From assembly GCA_038065775.1 (NCBI GenBank), contig JBBTQE010000015.1, positions 1 to 9,295 on the forward strand: 9,295 nucleotides of DNA, in the 5' to 3' direction. The stretch comes from JBBTQE01 sp038065775 (lineage in GTDB: Bacteria; Patescibacteriota; Patescibacteriia; Magasanikbacterales; GWA2-37-8). Positions 1 through 5,914 of the stretch are shown piece after piece (position 1 is the first letter of the stretch; each line of letters opens with the position of its first letter). Under the pieces are notes generated by a model, which made no database searches, was not told where the DNA came from, and worked only from the letters and a program-made list of their open reading frames with translations. The position numbers were made by a program, and so were the translations under genes.

Positions 1-1296
1 TTGAATCGTGCTTGTAGTGGTGGTAGATGGAACCGCGGACACGCTTATTACTGTCACGCCCATAACAGATTTGCTTGCGGCAGTTGTTGTAACAACAATA
101 TTTATGCTTGACGACACTGGCGATTCAGTGGCGGCAGTCACAACCGGCAAAACATTCTGCAAAGCTTGTATTGTGTTATTCGCTACATTTTCCGCCTTAT
201 TTCCAGTATTAACAATTTCCCTAACAACATCCATTGCCTGTTGCAAATTATCTTGTGACAAAAATTCTTTTGCTTCAGTGACTTTTTGCCCGGTTGTTGA
301 AGCGGCCTGTTGAGTTTTATTCATAGCGTCTTGAGTTTGTTTTGCCGCCTCATCTATCATCGTTGATAAAATTTTTGTGCTCGTTGATAAAGTTTCGCCT
401 CTGGATTCTCTGGCTATTTCTTTAACTTCATTATTTAAAACCGATACTGCTTTATTAACATCTTCAGTACTCTGGTTTAAAGTGGCGGCATCTTTTACCG
501 CTGATGCTAACTGTGTATTTATGGCAAGCTTAACATCATCTTTGGAAATACTGCTATCACCTTGCAAATGCTTCGCGACCATTACCTCAACCGCCTTTAC
601 CCCCGTGTTTTTTGTAAGGTCTTTCGCTTCCGCGACTTTTGCCAAATTATCCGAACTGGTTACGCTTCCATTTATAAGCAACCCGGTTTTAACTTCACGC
701 AACGCGTCATTGATTTCCTGCACATTTTGAGCGACATTTTTTGTTGCTTCGGCCACGCTTTTATTTGAAGTTTTCATTTCATCCAAATTTTTATTAACGG
801 CATTTATCTCATCTTTTAATTCATTCACTGTGGCCCCGATCATTTTTACTTTAGCGGGATTAGAAACAATCTTTCTCGCTTCGTTGGCGCGCCTTTTGGC
901 AAGTTCAACATGAACTTTTGTCTGGCTTGATTTGTCGCCGACAACATTGATAACCACGACATGAGTTTTTTCAGTAGCCCTTTTAGCCGGATAAAGCCAG
1001 TCTCCGGGCAATGCCTCATAAGACGCGTCAACAGTCGCTATCCATCCGCCAACACCCATGCTGGCAATCAACAATAACGCGATAATCGGCCTGACCGCGG
1101 AATAAACTAATTTGGTTGGAAGAAAAATACTCATTGCCTGCCAAAAATTGGCCGTGCTGAATTTGCGCGCACCCGGAGAAACTGTATTTTTAATTTGAGA
1201 TAACAAAATCCCGCGGTTTCTTTGCAACCATTCTTCGTTCGGCTTCACAGCCTCATGTTTCAGCATTTTGAGTTGTTTTATTAACTCGCGAGACAT
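1..1296 (-). CDS. DUF5667-like single-pass membrane protein, C-terminus beyond the window (candidate sigma partner)
   Basis: Reading the minus strand from ATG at 1296 gives 432 codons with no stop up to base 1, so the 3' end is missing. The first ~65 residues are polar and basic (starts MSRELIKQLKMLKHE) and should be cytoplasmic. A hydrophobic segment follows at about residues 67-90 (IIALLLIASMGVGGW). Directly after it, at 94-106, comes EALPGDWLYPAKR, which I recognise as the hallmark of the DUF5667 family of CPR and other bacteria. The remaining ~320 residues are Lys/Glu/Asn/Ala-rich, probably long helices or coiled coil outside the membrane, turning Ser/Thr/Val-rich near the edge. The start is one base after the sigma-factor stop (TAA-C-ATG), so translational coupling is likely. 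An anti-sigma role is inferred from that adjacency and topology; no zinc-binding anti-sigma motif is visible. It could instead be a structural envelope protein. Confidence 0.85.
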   Translation of the reverse strand, partial: MSRELIKQLKMLKHEAVKPNEEWLQRNRGILLSQIKNTVSPGARKFSTANFWQAMSIFLPTKLVYSAVRPIIALLLIASMGVGGWIATVDASYEALPGDWLYPAKRATEKTHVVVINVVGDKSSQTKVHVELAKRRANEARKIVSNPAKVKMIGATVNELKDEINAVNKNLDEMKTSNKSVAEATKNVAQNVQEINDALREVKTGLLINGSVTSSDNLAKVAEAKDLTKNTGVKAVEVMVAKHLQGDSSISKDDVKLAINTQLASAVKDAATLNQSTEDVNKAVSVLNNEVKEIARESRGETLSTSTKILSTMIDEAAKQTQDAMNKTQQAASTTGQKVTEAKEFLSQDNLQQAMDVVREIVNTGNKAENVANNTIQALQNVLPVVTAATESPVSSSINIVVTTTAASKSVMGVTVISVSAVPSTTTTSTIQ

Positions 1297-1297
1297 G

Positions 1298-1858
1298 TTA
1301 ATTTTCTTTTAACAAATCTTTTAATTTTTTTAAGGCTCTGTGCAAAGTGACCCTCATCGCGATCGCGCCCTTTCCGGTAATCTGGGAAATCTCGCTCATC
1401 TCCAGTTCATCAACATATCTTAATGTAATAATTTCCCGATATTCCTGTTTTAATTTTTGAAGAGCCAGCACTATTTTTTCTTTTTCCAATTTTTGTCCAA
1501 AATTTTCACTCAATCTTTCATGACCCACTATTTGAATCCCCAATTCAACATCATCAAGCGAAAGAATATTTTTTGTTTTATTTCTTGATCTGTAAAGATC
1601 CACCACACTATTTCTCGCCAACCTATAAAGCAACCCGCTAAAACTTTCTATCTTTTTCTTCTCACTTATATAATGCCATGCTTTTAAAAAAACTTCGGAT
1701 GTTATATCTTCCGCCTCCTCTACGCTGGATACTTTGAAATAGATAAAACTATAAATACGGCGCGCGTAGATATCGTAAAGTTTTGCGAAAGCTTCCGGAT
1801 CTTCTTTTGACTGTAATTTATAAAGGAGAATTTTTTCTGTAAGCTTGTTGCTTGGCAT
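1298..1858 (-). CDS. ECF-type RNA polymerase sigma factor (sigma-70 family)
   Basis: The 186-residue protein has the size and two-domain layout of an ECF sigma factor. Sigma region 2 spans about residues 21-92, with the core-binding motif AEDITSEVFLKAW (49-61) and the -10-recognising stretch FSGLLYRLARNSVVDLYRSR (73-92). After a short linker, region 4 spans about 128-182. It includes LPxxxRE-like LKQEYREIITLRYV, and then the helix-turn-helix at about 152-180 (EMSEISQITGKGAIAMRV). Regions 1 and 3 are absent, as expected for the group. It directs RNA polymerase to a specific promoter set in the cytoplasm. The DUF5667-like membrane gene begins one base downstream, suggesting a regulated pair. 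No Shine-Dalgarno precedes the ATG; instead the ATG is the last three bases of a 12-bp inverted repeat. Its regulon cannot be read from this window. Confidence 0.93.
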   Translation of the reverse strand: MPSNKLTEKILLYKLQSKEDPEAFAKLYDIYARRIYSFIYFKVSSVEEAEDITSEVFLKAWHYISEKKKIESFSGLLYRLARNSVVDLYRSRNKTKNILSLDDVELGIQIVGHERLSENFGQKLEKEKIVLALQKLKQEYREIITLRYVDELEMSEISQITGKGAIAMRVTLHRALKKLKDLLKEN

Positions 1859-1882
1859 TATATTAACAAAGTTAATATAATG
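1856..1882 (-). promoter_or_regulatory. Perfect 12-bp inverted repeat covering the sigma-factor start codon
   Basis: The arms CATTATATTAAC (1856-1867) and GTTAATATAATG (1871-1882) are exact reverse complements separated by three bases. The sigma gene's ATG (1858-1856) is the distal end of one arm. In mRNA this would fold into a 12-bp, mostly A-U hairpin with the start codon paired. As DNA it is a symmetric operator-like site. Each arm also contains TATAAT, but on the minus strand that hexamer abuts the ATG and would start transcription inside the gene, so a core promoter role for sigma itself is unlikely. A role in translational or transcriptional control is inferred. Confidence 0.6.
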
Positions 1883-1900
1883 GCGTGGCTCGAAGATAAT

Positions 1901-1914
1901 GAAAATTAATTTTC
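1901..1914. repeat. 14-bp perfect A/T-rich palindrome in the sigma-gene leader
   Basis: GAAAATTAATTTTC equals its own reverse complement. It lies 43 bases upstream of the sigma ATG, between the candidate -10 (1933-1938) and the start-codon hairpin. It has no loop, so it is more plausible as a protein-binding dyad than an RNA hairpin. AT-rich sequence makes chance occurrence fairly likely. Confidence 0.3.
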
Positions 1915-1932
1915 TTCTCTCCTCGCTCGCAC

Positions 1933-1938
1933 ATTATA
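1933..1938 (-). promoter_or_regulatory. Candidate -10 element for the sigma/DUF5667 unit
   Basis: ATTATA on the plus strand reads TATAAT on the minus strand, an exact -10 match. It would give a leader of about 65-70 nt including the start-codon hairpin. No good -35 is present at 16-18 bp. A second minus-strand TATAAT at 1989-1994 is an alternative, also without a clear -35. TGTAAC, at 1962-1967 on the minus strand, lies 23 bp upstream of the first hexamer, which is too far for normal spacing. Confidence 0.3.
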
Positions 1939-2057
1939 GTAGACGAAAAAAATAAGATAATGTTACACCTGGGTAAAATTCCTCTGATATTATAGATACG
2001 GCGTGGTAATAATTTTAGCAGAAATTTAGAAGCGGGTCAAATAAAAAACAGGTCTCA

Positions 2058-2142
2058 CGGTTAATATCTTTTCACTTTTTTCGCCTGCGAAGACGAAAGG
2101 AAGTGGCTTGGGCCGGATAACCAACTCAAAAATAATAATCGC
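2058..2142. other. Degenerate structured intergenic segment resembling the 4563-4650 element
   Basis: The segment shows a T-run followed by a small hairpin (TTTTTTCG at 2076-2083 against CGAAAGGA at 2094-2101, two G-U pairs). A weak second stem (TTGG 2108-2111 / CCAA 2121-2124) follows, then an ATAACC-nnCTCAAAAA stretch. The same order of T-run, TTTCGC/GCGAA, ATAACC and CTCAAAAA occurs at 4572-4640. Outer arms are only partly complementary here. Shared origin is a guess. Confidence 0.25.
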
Positions 2143-2172
2143 CTGCATGTACCCTTGAATTTATTTCCAAAT

Positions 2173-2196
2173 TTTGTATACACTAGTGTATACAAA
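2173..2196. promoter_or_regulatory. Operator 1: perfect 24-bp palindrome, half-site TTTGTATACACT
   Basis: The half TTTGTATACACT (2173-2184) is followed immediately by its exact reverse complement (2185-2196). It is the best of three copies upstream of the HTH gene, centred 160 bp upstream of the third. A 24-bp perfect dyad with two close relatives nearby is strong evidence for a binding site of a dimeric regulator. The HTH protein encoded downstream is the obvious candidate, by position only. Confidence 0.75.
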
Positions 2197-2252
2197 TCAA
2201 GCGATAAAATAAGTGGACTGGAGAAATTGGCTAAAATAGCGACTTTGTATGC

Positions 2253-2282
2253 AAATTTGTATACACTTGTGTATACAAATTT
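2253..2282. promoter_or_regulatory. Operator 2: 30-bp near-perfect palindrome of the same family
   Basis: The core at 2256-2279 differs from operator 1 by one central base (CTTG instead of CTAG). Complementarity extends three more bases on each side, so only the central T/T pair fails over 30 bp. Its centre is 83 bp from that of operator 1, close to eight helical turns. A partial extra half-site, TTTGTATGCA (2244-2253), precedes it in direct orientation 12 bp away. Confidence 0.75.
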
Positions 2283-2304
2283 TAATTACACAAATCTCAC
2301 AATA

Positions 2305-2334
2305 TTGACAAAAATACGACGATTGTGCTATAGT
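2305..2334 (+). promoter_or_regulatory. Strong sigma-70-type promoter of the HTH gene
   Basis: A consensus -35, TTGACA (2305-2310), is followed after 18 bp by TATAGT (2329-2334). The -10 carries the TG extension (TGC before TATAGT, from 2326). Predicted transcription start is about 2341, giving a leader of roughly 19 nt before the ATG at 2360. This is the best promoter in the window, and operator 3 sits on its downstream edge. Confidence 0.8.
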
Positions 2335-2356
2335 TGTATATACTGTTGTATACAAA
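2333..2356. promoter_or_regulatory. Operator 3: imperfect palindrome over the HTH-gene transcription start
   Basis: Aligned with operator 1 it keeps the right half TTGTATACAAA intact and differs at four of 24 positions (2333, 2341, 2345, 2346). It overlaps the end of the -10 hexamer (2329-2334), covers the predicted start near 2341 and ends four bases before the HTH ATG. A protein bound here would block RNA polymerase, which predicts repression. Its centre is 77 bp from operator 2. Confidence 0.7.
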
Positions 2357-2359
2357 TTT

Positions 2360-2731
2360 ATGCCTAATGACGCAAAACAACAAAAAGAATTCATAAGGGT
2401 ATCTGTTTCCGAAGCGGCTAAATTATTTGGGGTCAACTCCCAGACAATCAGGCGCGCGATTGCGGCCCAAGAGGTCACTTACATCATTGTGGGCGGAAGA
2501 TACAAGATCAATTTTGAGAGCCTTGTAAAATGGTCCCAAAGACATACTACTATAAAGAATAAACTTGCTAACAGGGGTATCGGACAATTTATCGGAAACT
2601 GGAAGATAAAAAACCCGCTATTCTCGCCTAATCCAAAGACATTACCCGTAAAAAAGAACGCGGCCGCAACTCCGGCCGATTCCCCTGCCGAACCTGCGCC
2701 AACTCAAGCGCCAGATCAAACACCCAGCTAA
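2360..2731 (+). CDS. Small excisionase/MerR-like helix-turn-helix DNA-binding protein, probable autoregulator
   Basis: The 123-residue protein has one recognisable domain at about residues 11-60. Helices SVSEAAKLFGV and NSQTIRRAIAAQ form a helix-turn-helix. A wing-like YIIVGGRYKINFESLVKW follows, the pattern of the excisionase/MerR-type HTH_17 families. Residues 61-80 are basic (TTIKNKLANRGIGQF). The C-terminal ~40 residues are Pro/Ala/Thr-rich (PADSPAEPAPTQAPDQTPS) and probably disordered. No ligand-binding or catalytic domain is visible. The start is chosen because it follows the strong promoter by about 19 nt; no Shine-Dalgarno is present. Three operators lie upstream, one over the transcription start, and a terminator ends the gene, so it looks monocistronic and self-controlled. 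The autoregulation is inferred. Other targets are unknown. Confidence 0.88.
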   Translation: MPNDAKQQKEFIRVSVSEAAKLFGVNSQTIRRAIAAQEVTYIIVGGRYKINFESLVKWSQRHTTIKNKLANRGIGQFIGNWKIKNPLFSPNPKTLPVKKNAAATPADSPAEPAPTQAPDQTPS

Positions 2732-2751
2732 ACGCCGGGTGTTTGTTTATT
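2717..2751 (+). terminator. Intrinsic terminator of the HTH gene, overlapping its stop codon
   Basis: CAAACACCC (2717-2725) pairs perfectly with GGGTGTTTG (2737-2745), a 9-bp stem. Inside, GC/GC (2727-2728 with 2734-2735) can extend it past a mismatch. The downstream strand continues T-rich (TTTATT, 2746-2751). The TAA stop (2729-2731) lies in the loop, so the last codons of the gene form the left arm. Confidence 0.75.
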
Positions 2752-2771
2752 GTGGATAAAAGTTATATAAT
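2743..2771 (+). promoter_or_regulatory. Candidate promoter of the tandem-beta-domain surface protein gene
   Basis: TATAAT (2766-2771) is an exact -10; TTGTTT (2743-2748) sits 17 bp upstream as a weak -35 inside the preceding terminator's tail. The start would be near 2778, leaving about 8 nt before ATG 2786 or 26 nt before the in-frame ATG 2804. Confidence 0.5.
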
Positions 2772-2785
2772 ATACGTGTAAAAAA

Positions 2786-4555
2786 ATGCGGAAAAAATTT
2801 ATTATGATTAAGAGTATATACAGGTTTTTCCATAGACACTACCACAGCCGTTACCACGGAATTTACAGACACGCAAAAAAACTTTTTGTTTTTGATTTAA
2901 TTTTGCTTGGCGCCGCTTTTTTAATGCTAGGCGCGACAATTTACTTGCTTTTTTGGAAACCGGGATTAAACAATCTGATTGACCTTAATTTATCTCTAGG
3001 TGGCGAGAGAATAAAAAGCGGGCAATACGCGCGTCTGACTGTTGATTATAAAAATAAAAGCAAGTTTAAACTTAAAAACACTTCCTTAAGCCTGCACCTG
3101 CCGGAAGGTTTTGTTGTTGACAGAAGCAGGACTTCGGAAGAAATATTTTCAAAAAATTCAATTTTCCCGGGCGTTAAAGAATTGGAATCCGGCGCCAAAG
3201 GACAAACTGAAATTTACGGCTGGTTTTGGGGAGACCCGAACAAGGACGAACTGATTTCTTCCGGCCTCTCTTATGAATCGGAAAACGATCCTAAAACACG
3301 CGACCAAAAATTCGGTTCGCTAATCGCGAAATTTTCCGGAAGCGTTTTAGAAGGCGAATTGGAAATTGCCAGCTCAACGATGGCGAATTCTGTTTTAAAC
3401 TTCACACTTTCATTAAAAAATACCGGAACGCAAGAAATCAAAGATTTGACTCTGACCCACAATTGGCCATCGCCGATTTTTGACAGTGAAGAAAAAATAT
3501 CCATAAAACCGGGCGAAACAAAAAAAATTAAAGGCAAAGCGGCCTTTCCAAATCGATCCGGCAAATACACTTTGAACATCTCGCCAAAATTAATTATCAA
3601 CAATAGGCCAATTTCGCAAATGGAATTTACGGCGGAAATAGAGGCCTTCATGCCAAACATTGTTTCAAACGCCCGTTTGTTATCCAGCAAATCATACGCC
3701 GAACCGGGTGATTCGCTTCCGGTGGAATTAAGCTGGAAAAACGAGAGCGCCTACAAAGTTAACAACCTTCGCCTGAAAGTAACGTCCAACTTTGTAAAAA
3801 TTGTTGATTGGAAAAAAACCGCCAAAGAAAGTGGCGCGAAAATGGTTGAAGATGGCATGGTCTTTGATAACGCGTCGCGCACAAATTTAAGCAACGGCGG
3901 TCCCGGCTCTGGAGATCAATTTACGATTAATGTTTACCTTCTGCCGACATTTAATTTGGGTGGAGCGGAAAAAGCGCGTTTGCAAATTACGCCGATAATT
4001 GAGTCGGGCTTAAGTGGCATAGCCGGACAAGAATTCAAACAAGAGGGCGCGAGCGCCTCAATCGTGCTGGCAACTGAACTGAAATTCAGCGCAAACGCGA
4101 GATATTACACTGATGAAGGCGACCAACTCGGCCGCGGACCATTACCGCCGAAAGTTGGAAAAACCACCAAGTATTGGATTTTCGTCAAAATTTTAAATTC
4201 CAGCAACGCGGTCAGAAATGCGTCATTTAAAACCACGCTTCCGGCAGGAGTGGAATTAACGGGCAAACAAAGCGTTACAATCGGCTCACAGCTCGATTAC
4301 GACAGCAATACGCGCGTGATTACATGGCAACATGACAGTTTGCCGGCAAACAGCCAGACCGGACTATATTTTGAAGTCGCGGTAACGCCTCAAAGCTACC
4401 AGGTCGGCGAAAATATCAAATTAACAAACGGATTAAGTTTCAACACGGTTGATGATTACGTGGGTAAAGAGTTTAAACTAAACTACCCGGCGGTTACAAA
4501 TGTATTGGGCGCGGATGACAGAGGGGCGAAGATGGGATCAGCGGTAGTTGAATAA
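2786..4555 (+). CDS. Single-pass membrane protein with tandem extracellular Ig-like/DUF11-type beta domains
   Basis: The 589-residue protein begins with a basic, His-rich cytoplasmic tail (HRHYHSRYHGIYRHAKK, residues 16-32). One transmembrane helix follows at about 34-57 (LILLGAAFLMLGATIYLLFW), then a ~530-residue extracytoplasmic part. This part shows repeated beta-sandwich signatures: LTVDYKNKSKFKLKNTSLSL (85-104), NFTLSLKNTGTQEIKDLTL (205-223), PVELSWKNESAYKVNNLRLK (312-331) and WIFVKILNSSNAVRNASF (464-481). The last resembles DUF11/COG1361 S-layer-like domains, with TTLPAGVEL after it. Basic-in topology implies an N-in, C-out anchor. No enzyme motif, cysteine pattern or sortase signal was seen. 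An alternative start is Met7 (2804), better placed for the predicted promoter. The likely role is cell-envelope or adhesion; the exact function is unknown. The permease gene downstream is convergent, so this appears to be transcribed alone. Confidence 0.88.
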   Translation: MRKKFIMIKSIYRFFHRHYHSRYHGIYRHAKKLFVFDLILLGAAFLMLGATIYLLFWKPGLNNLIDLNLSLGGERIKSGQYARLTVDYKNKSKFKLKNTSLSLHLPEGFVVDRSRTSEEIFSKNSIFPGVKELESGAKGQTEIYGWFWGDPNKDELISSGLSYESENDPKTRDQKFGSLIAKFSGSVLEGELEIASSTMANSVLNFTLSLKNTGTQEIKDLTLTHNWPSPIFDSEEKISIKPGETKKIKGKAAFPNRSGKYTLNISPKLIINNRPISQMEFTAEIEAFMPNIVSNARLLSSKSYAEPGDSLPVELSWKNESAYKVNNLRLKVTSNFVKIVDWKKTAKESGAKMVEDGMVFDNASRTNLSNGGPGSGDQFTINVYLLPTFNLGGAEKARLQITPIIESGLSGIAGQEFKQEGASASIVLATELKFSANARYYTDEGDQLGRGPLPPKVGKTTKYWIFVKILNSSNAVRNASFKTTLPAGVELTGKQSVTIGSQLDYDSNTRVITWQHDSLPANSQTGLYFEVAVTPQSYQVGENIKLTNGLSFNTVDDYVGKEFKLNYPAVTNVLGADDRGAKMGSAVVE

Positions 4556-4562
4556 AATTCGC

Positions 4563-4650
4563 CATCGGTAATTTTTTTCGCTTTCCTCGCTTGCGAAAGC
4601 TCGGGGATGGTCGCTGTGGCGACCATAACCCGCTCAAAAAAATACCGATG
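4563..4650. repeat. 88-nt three-stem inverted-repeat element between convergent genes
   Basis: Outer arms: CATCGGTA, an extra A, then seven T (4563-4578), pair with seven A then TACCGATG (4636-4650), 15 bp with one bulge. Inside are two hairpins: GCTTTC/GAAAGC (4580-4585 with 4595-4600, 9-nt loop) and ATGGTCGC/GCGACCAT (4607-4614 with 4619-4626, loop TGTG). The second is extended by CGGG/CCCG (4602-4605 with 4629-4632). The whole folds as a cloverleaf-like three-way junction on either strand. It separates the ends of two convergent genes, so it may terminate transcription both ways, although no T-run follows the GC stems. AAAAAATACCG recurs at 4662-4672. Confidence 0.7.
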
Positions 4651-4691
4651 ACTCGTTTGACAAAAAATACCGCTCAAGGCAATCTTCTTTT

Positions 4692-5873
4692 CTATTTCGT
4701 TAACCCAACCGCGCTCAACACTGTTACCAACGCGAAGACTAAAAATACCGGAATTGCCATAAGCCAAAAATGATTTAATCCATATCTGGGGGCAGGCAAT
4801 TCGCCAACTTTCCTCGCGCGATAGCATACGACAATCATTATCAGCGCTTGGATTCCAAAAAATACTCCGCCGGTTATATTTAAAATTGCGACAAAATTCC
4901 GTAAACCTAACAAAAAAAGCGCGAGCGGAACAAAAATTACAAAAAATTCCGCCAAATATTTATTGACTTTGTTATCCCACACAAATGTTTGCTTCAATGC
5001 GATTCCTGCTCCTATAAAACCAGTAGTCATCGCCAGTATCGCAAAGATATTTCCCATCAATAATACCGCGCTTCCGAATTTACTGCCAAGCCCGATTGTG
5101 GCTAAGCTTGTTGTGTCTAAACCGCTTGTACCAACCACAGCCAACGCAAATAACGCGTAAATAGCCATCGGGATCAATGTGCCTATTATCAAAGCCTTCT
5201 TAAAATGCCTCTGACTGCCCGGCAGAAGCGCGTGCGCTTCTATTACACCCGAAGTGCCGTTTAAAGCGAACAAAATGACGCCAAACGGCAATAAAATTTT
5301 ACTTGAGTCCAAATAAAACCAATTCTGCGCCTGAAATTTTGTCAAAAGGCCAAACGAAAGACCGACAATAATTGTCATTACGGTCAAACTTAAAATTTTC
5401 TCAACGGTTTTTGCCATACCCAATCCGCGCCAAACCACAACACTGCCAATGCTCCAGAAAAAAATACCCCAAAAAAGTTTTTCACCGCCAAAAAGAGAAT
5501 GCAAAATCTCGCTTTCACCAACCACATACGCGAGCAAAACGGCGAACGAGCTAAAAATAATAATTACATTCAAAACTTGCTTCGCCCAATTTCCCAAATA
5601 TTTCCCGGCCAATCCAGGTATCTGTAATTTTTCTTTTGTCCGCACCGCGATATCTCCCAGCATCAAATTGAGCGCGAACATCACAATTCCAAAAACTAAA
5701 ATATACAGCAAGCCCGGACGCAACCCGACCTGCGCCACGACATACGGAATACCAAGAACGCCGGCGCCGATTGTCATTCCGGTAATCATAAAAACCGCGT
5801 CCGCGACTGACGCGGCCGGTTTATAGACCCCTTGATGAAGAACTATCTTTTTTTCTTCAATGATCTGAAGCAT
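4692..5873 (-). CDS. Amino acid permease of the AAAP / aromatic amino acid transporter type
   Basis: From ATG 5873 the protein has 393 residues and about 11 hydrophobic helices, the usual size and topology of APC-superfamily amino acid transporters. The first helix carries TGMTIGAGVLGIPY (about residues 31-44), the GAGxxxLP-type substrate-binding motif typical of the AAAP and Trp/Tyr permease families. FALNGTSGVIEAHALLPGSQ (about 202-221), with its unwound NGTSG, corresponds to the sixth-helix region. It probably imports amino acids by proton or sodium symport; the substrate cannot be told from sequence. TTG at 5915 would add 14 residues in frame and has AAAGGG 10 nt upstream, but that start lies inside a hairpin; I prefer the ATG. 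The gene follows the giant surface-protein gene on the same strand after 91 bases, with its own candidate promoter in the gap. Confidence 0.88.
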   Translation of the reverse strand: MLQIIEEKKIVLHQGVYKPAASVADAVFMITGMTIGAGVLGIPYVVAQVGLRPGLLYILVFGIVMFALNLMLGDIAVRTKEKLQIPGLAGKYLGNWAKQVLNVIIIFSSFAVLLAYVVGESEILHSLFGGEKLFWGIFFWSIGSVVVWRGLGMAKTVEKILSLTVMTIIVGLSFGLLTKFQAQNWFYLDSSKILLPFGVILFALNGTSGVIEAHALLPGSQRHFKKALIIGTLIPMAIYALFALAVVGTSGLDTTSLATIGLGSKFGSAVLLMGNIFAILAMTTGFIGAGIALKQTFVWDNKVNKYLAEFFVIFVPLALFLLGLRNFVAILNITGGVFFGIQALIMIVVCYRARKVGELPAPRYGLNHFWLMAIPVFLVFALVTVLSAVGLTK

Positions 5874-5914
5874 GGATATATTGTAAGCGAAGTTTGAAAT
5901 TACGTCGCGCCTCA

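Larger units (their letters stand above)
1859..2359. other. 501-bp divergent intergenic region between sigma factor and HTH gene
   Basis: No credible coding sequence was found here; the frames that open are short and cross the operator palindromes. From left to right it holds the start-codon inverted repeat of the sigma gene, a small perfect A/T palindrome (1901-1914), two minus-strand TATAAT hexamers (1933-1938 and 1989-1994), a degenerate structured segment (about 2058-2142), three related palindromic operators (2173-2356) and the HTH-gene promoter (2305-2334). Both flanking genes point outward, so all control of both units probably lies here. Confidence 0.7.

Noticed and set aside
8..768. 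Plus-strand open frames of 68-117 codons at the left end
   Set aside because: They are antisense to a 432-codon minus-strand frame with a transmembrane helix and a DUF5667 signature; their translations look like antisense Val/Thr/Ser-rich noise.
1880..1909. Nine-codon plus-strand frame beginning at the right arm of the sigma inverted repeat, with TATAAT just before it
   Set aside because: The ATG is a by-product of the palindrome's symmetry; no -35 or ribosome site was found, and the peptide is too short to support.
2173..2356. CRISPR-like repeats
   Set aside because: The three repeated units are individually palindromic, unevenly diverged, and spaced by 59 and 53 bp without array structure or cas genes; they are better explained as operators.
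2155..2478. Short open frames on both strands across the operator region
   Set aside because: They are created by the repeated GTATAC palindromes and give Tyr/Cys/Ile-rich peptides; the region is fully explained as regulatory DNA.
2763..2785. A fourth operator copy near the tandem-beta-domain promoter (TATACGTGTA)
   Set aside because: It lacks dyad symmetry and matches only a few bases of the TTTGTATACAC half-site.
3271..3690. Minus-strand 139-codon frame
   Set aside because: It is antisense to the tandem-beta-domain protein and shows no recognisable domain.
5372..5826. Plus-strand frames of 60 and 125 codons
   Set aside because: They are antisense to the permease, which has coherent membrane helices and a family motif.
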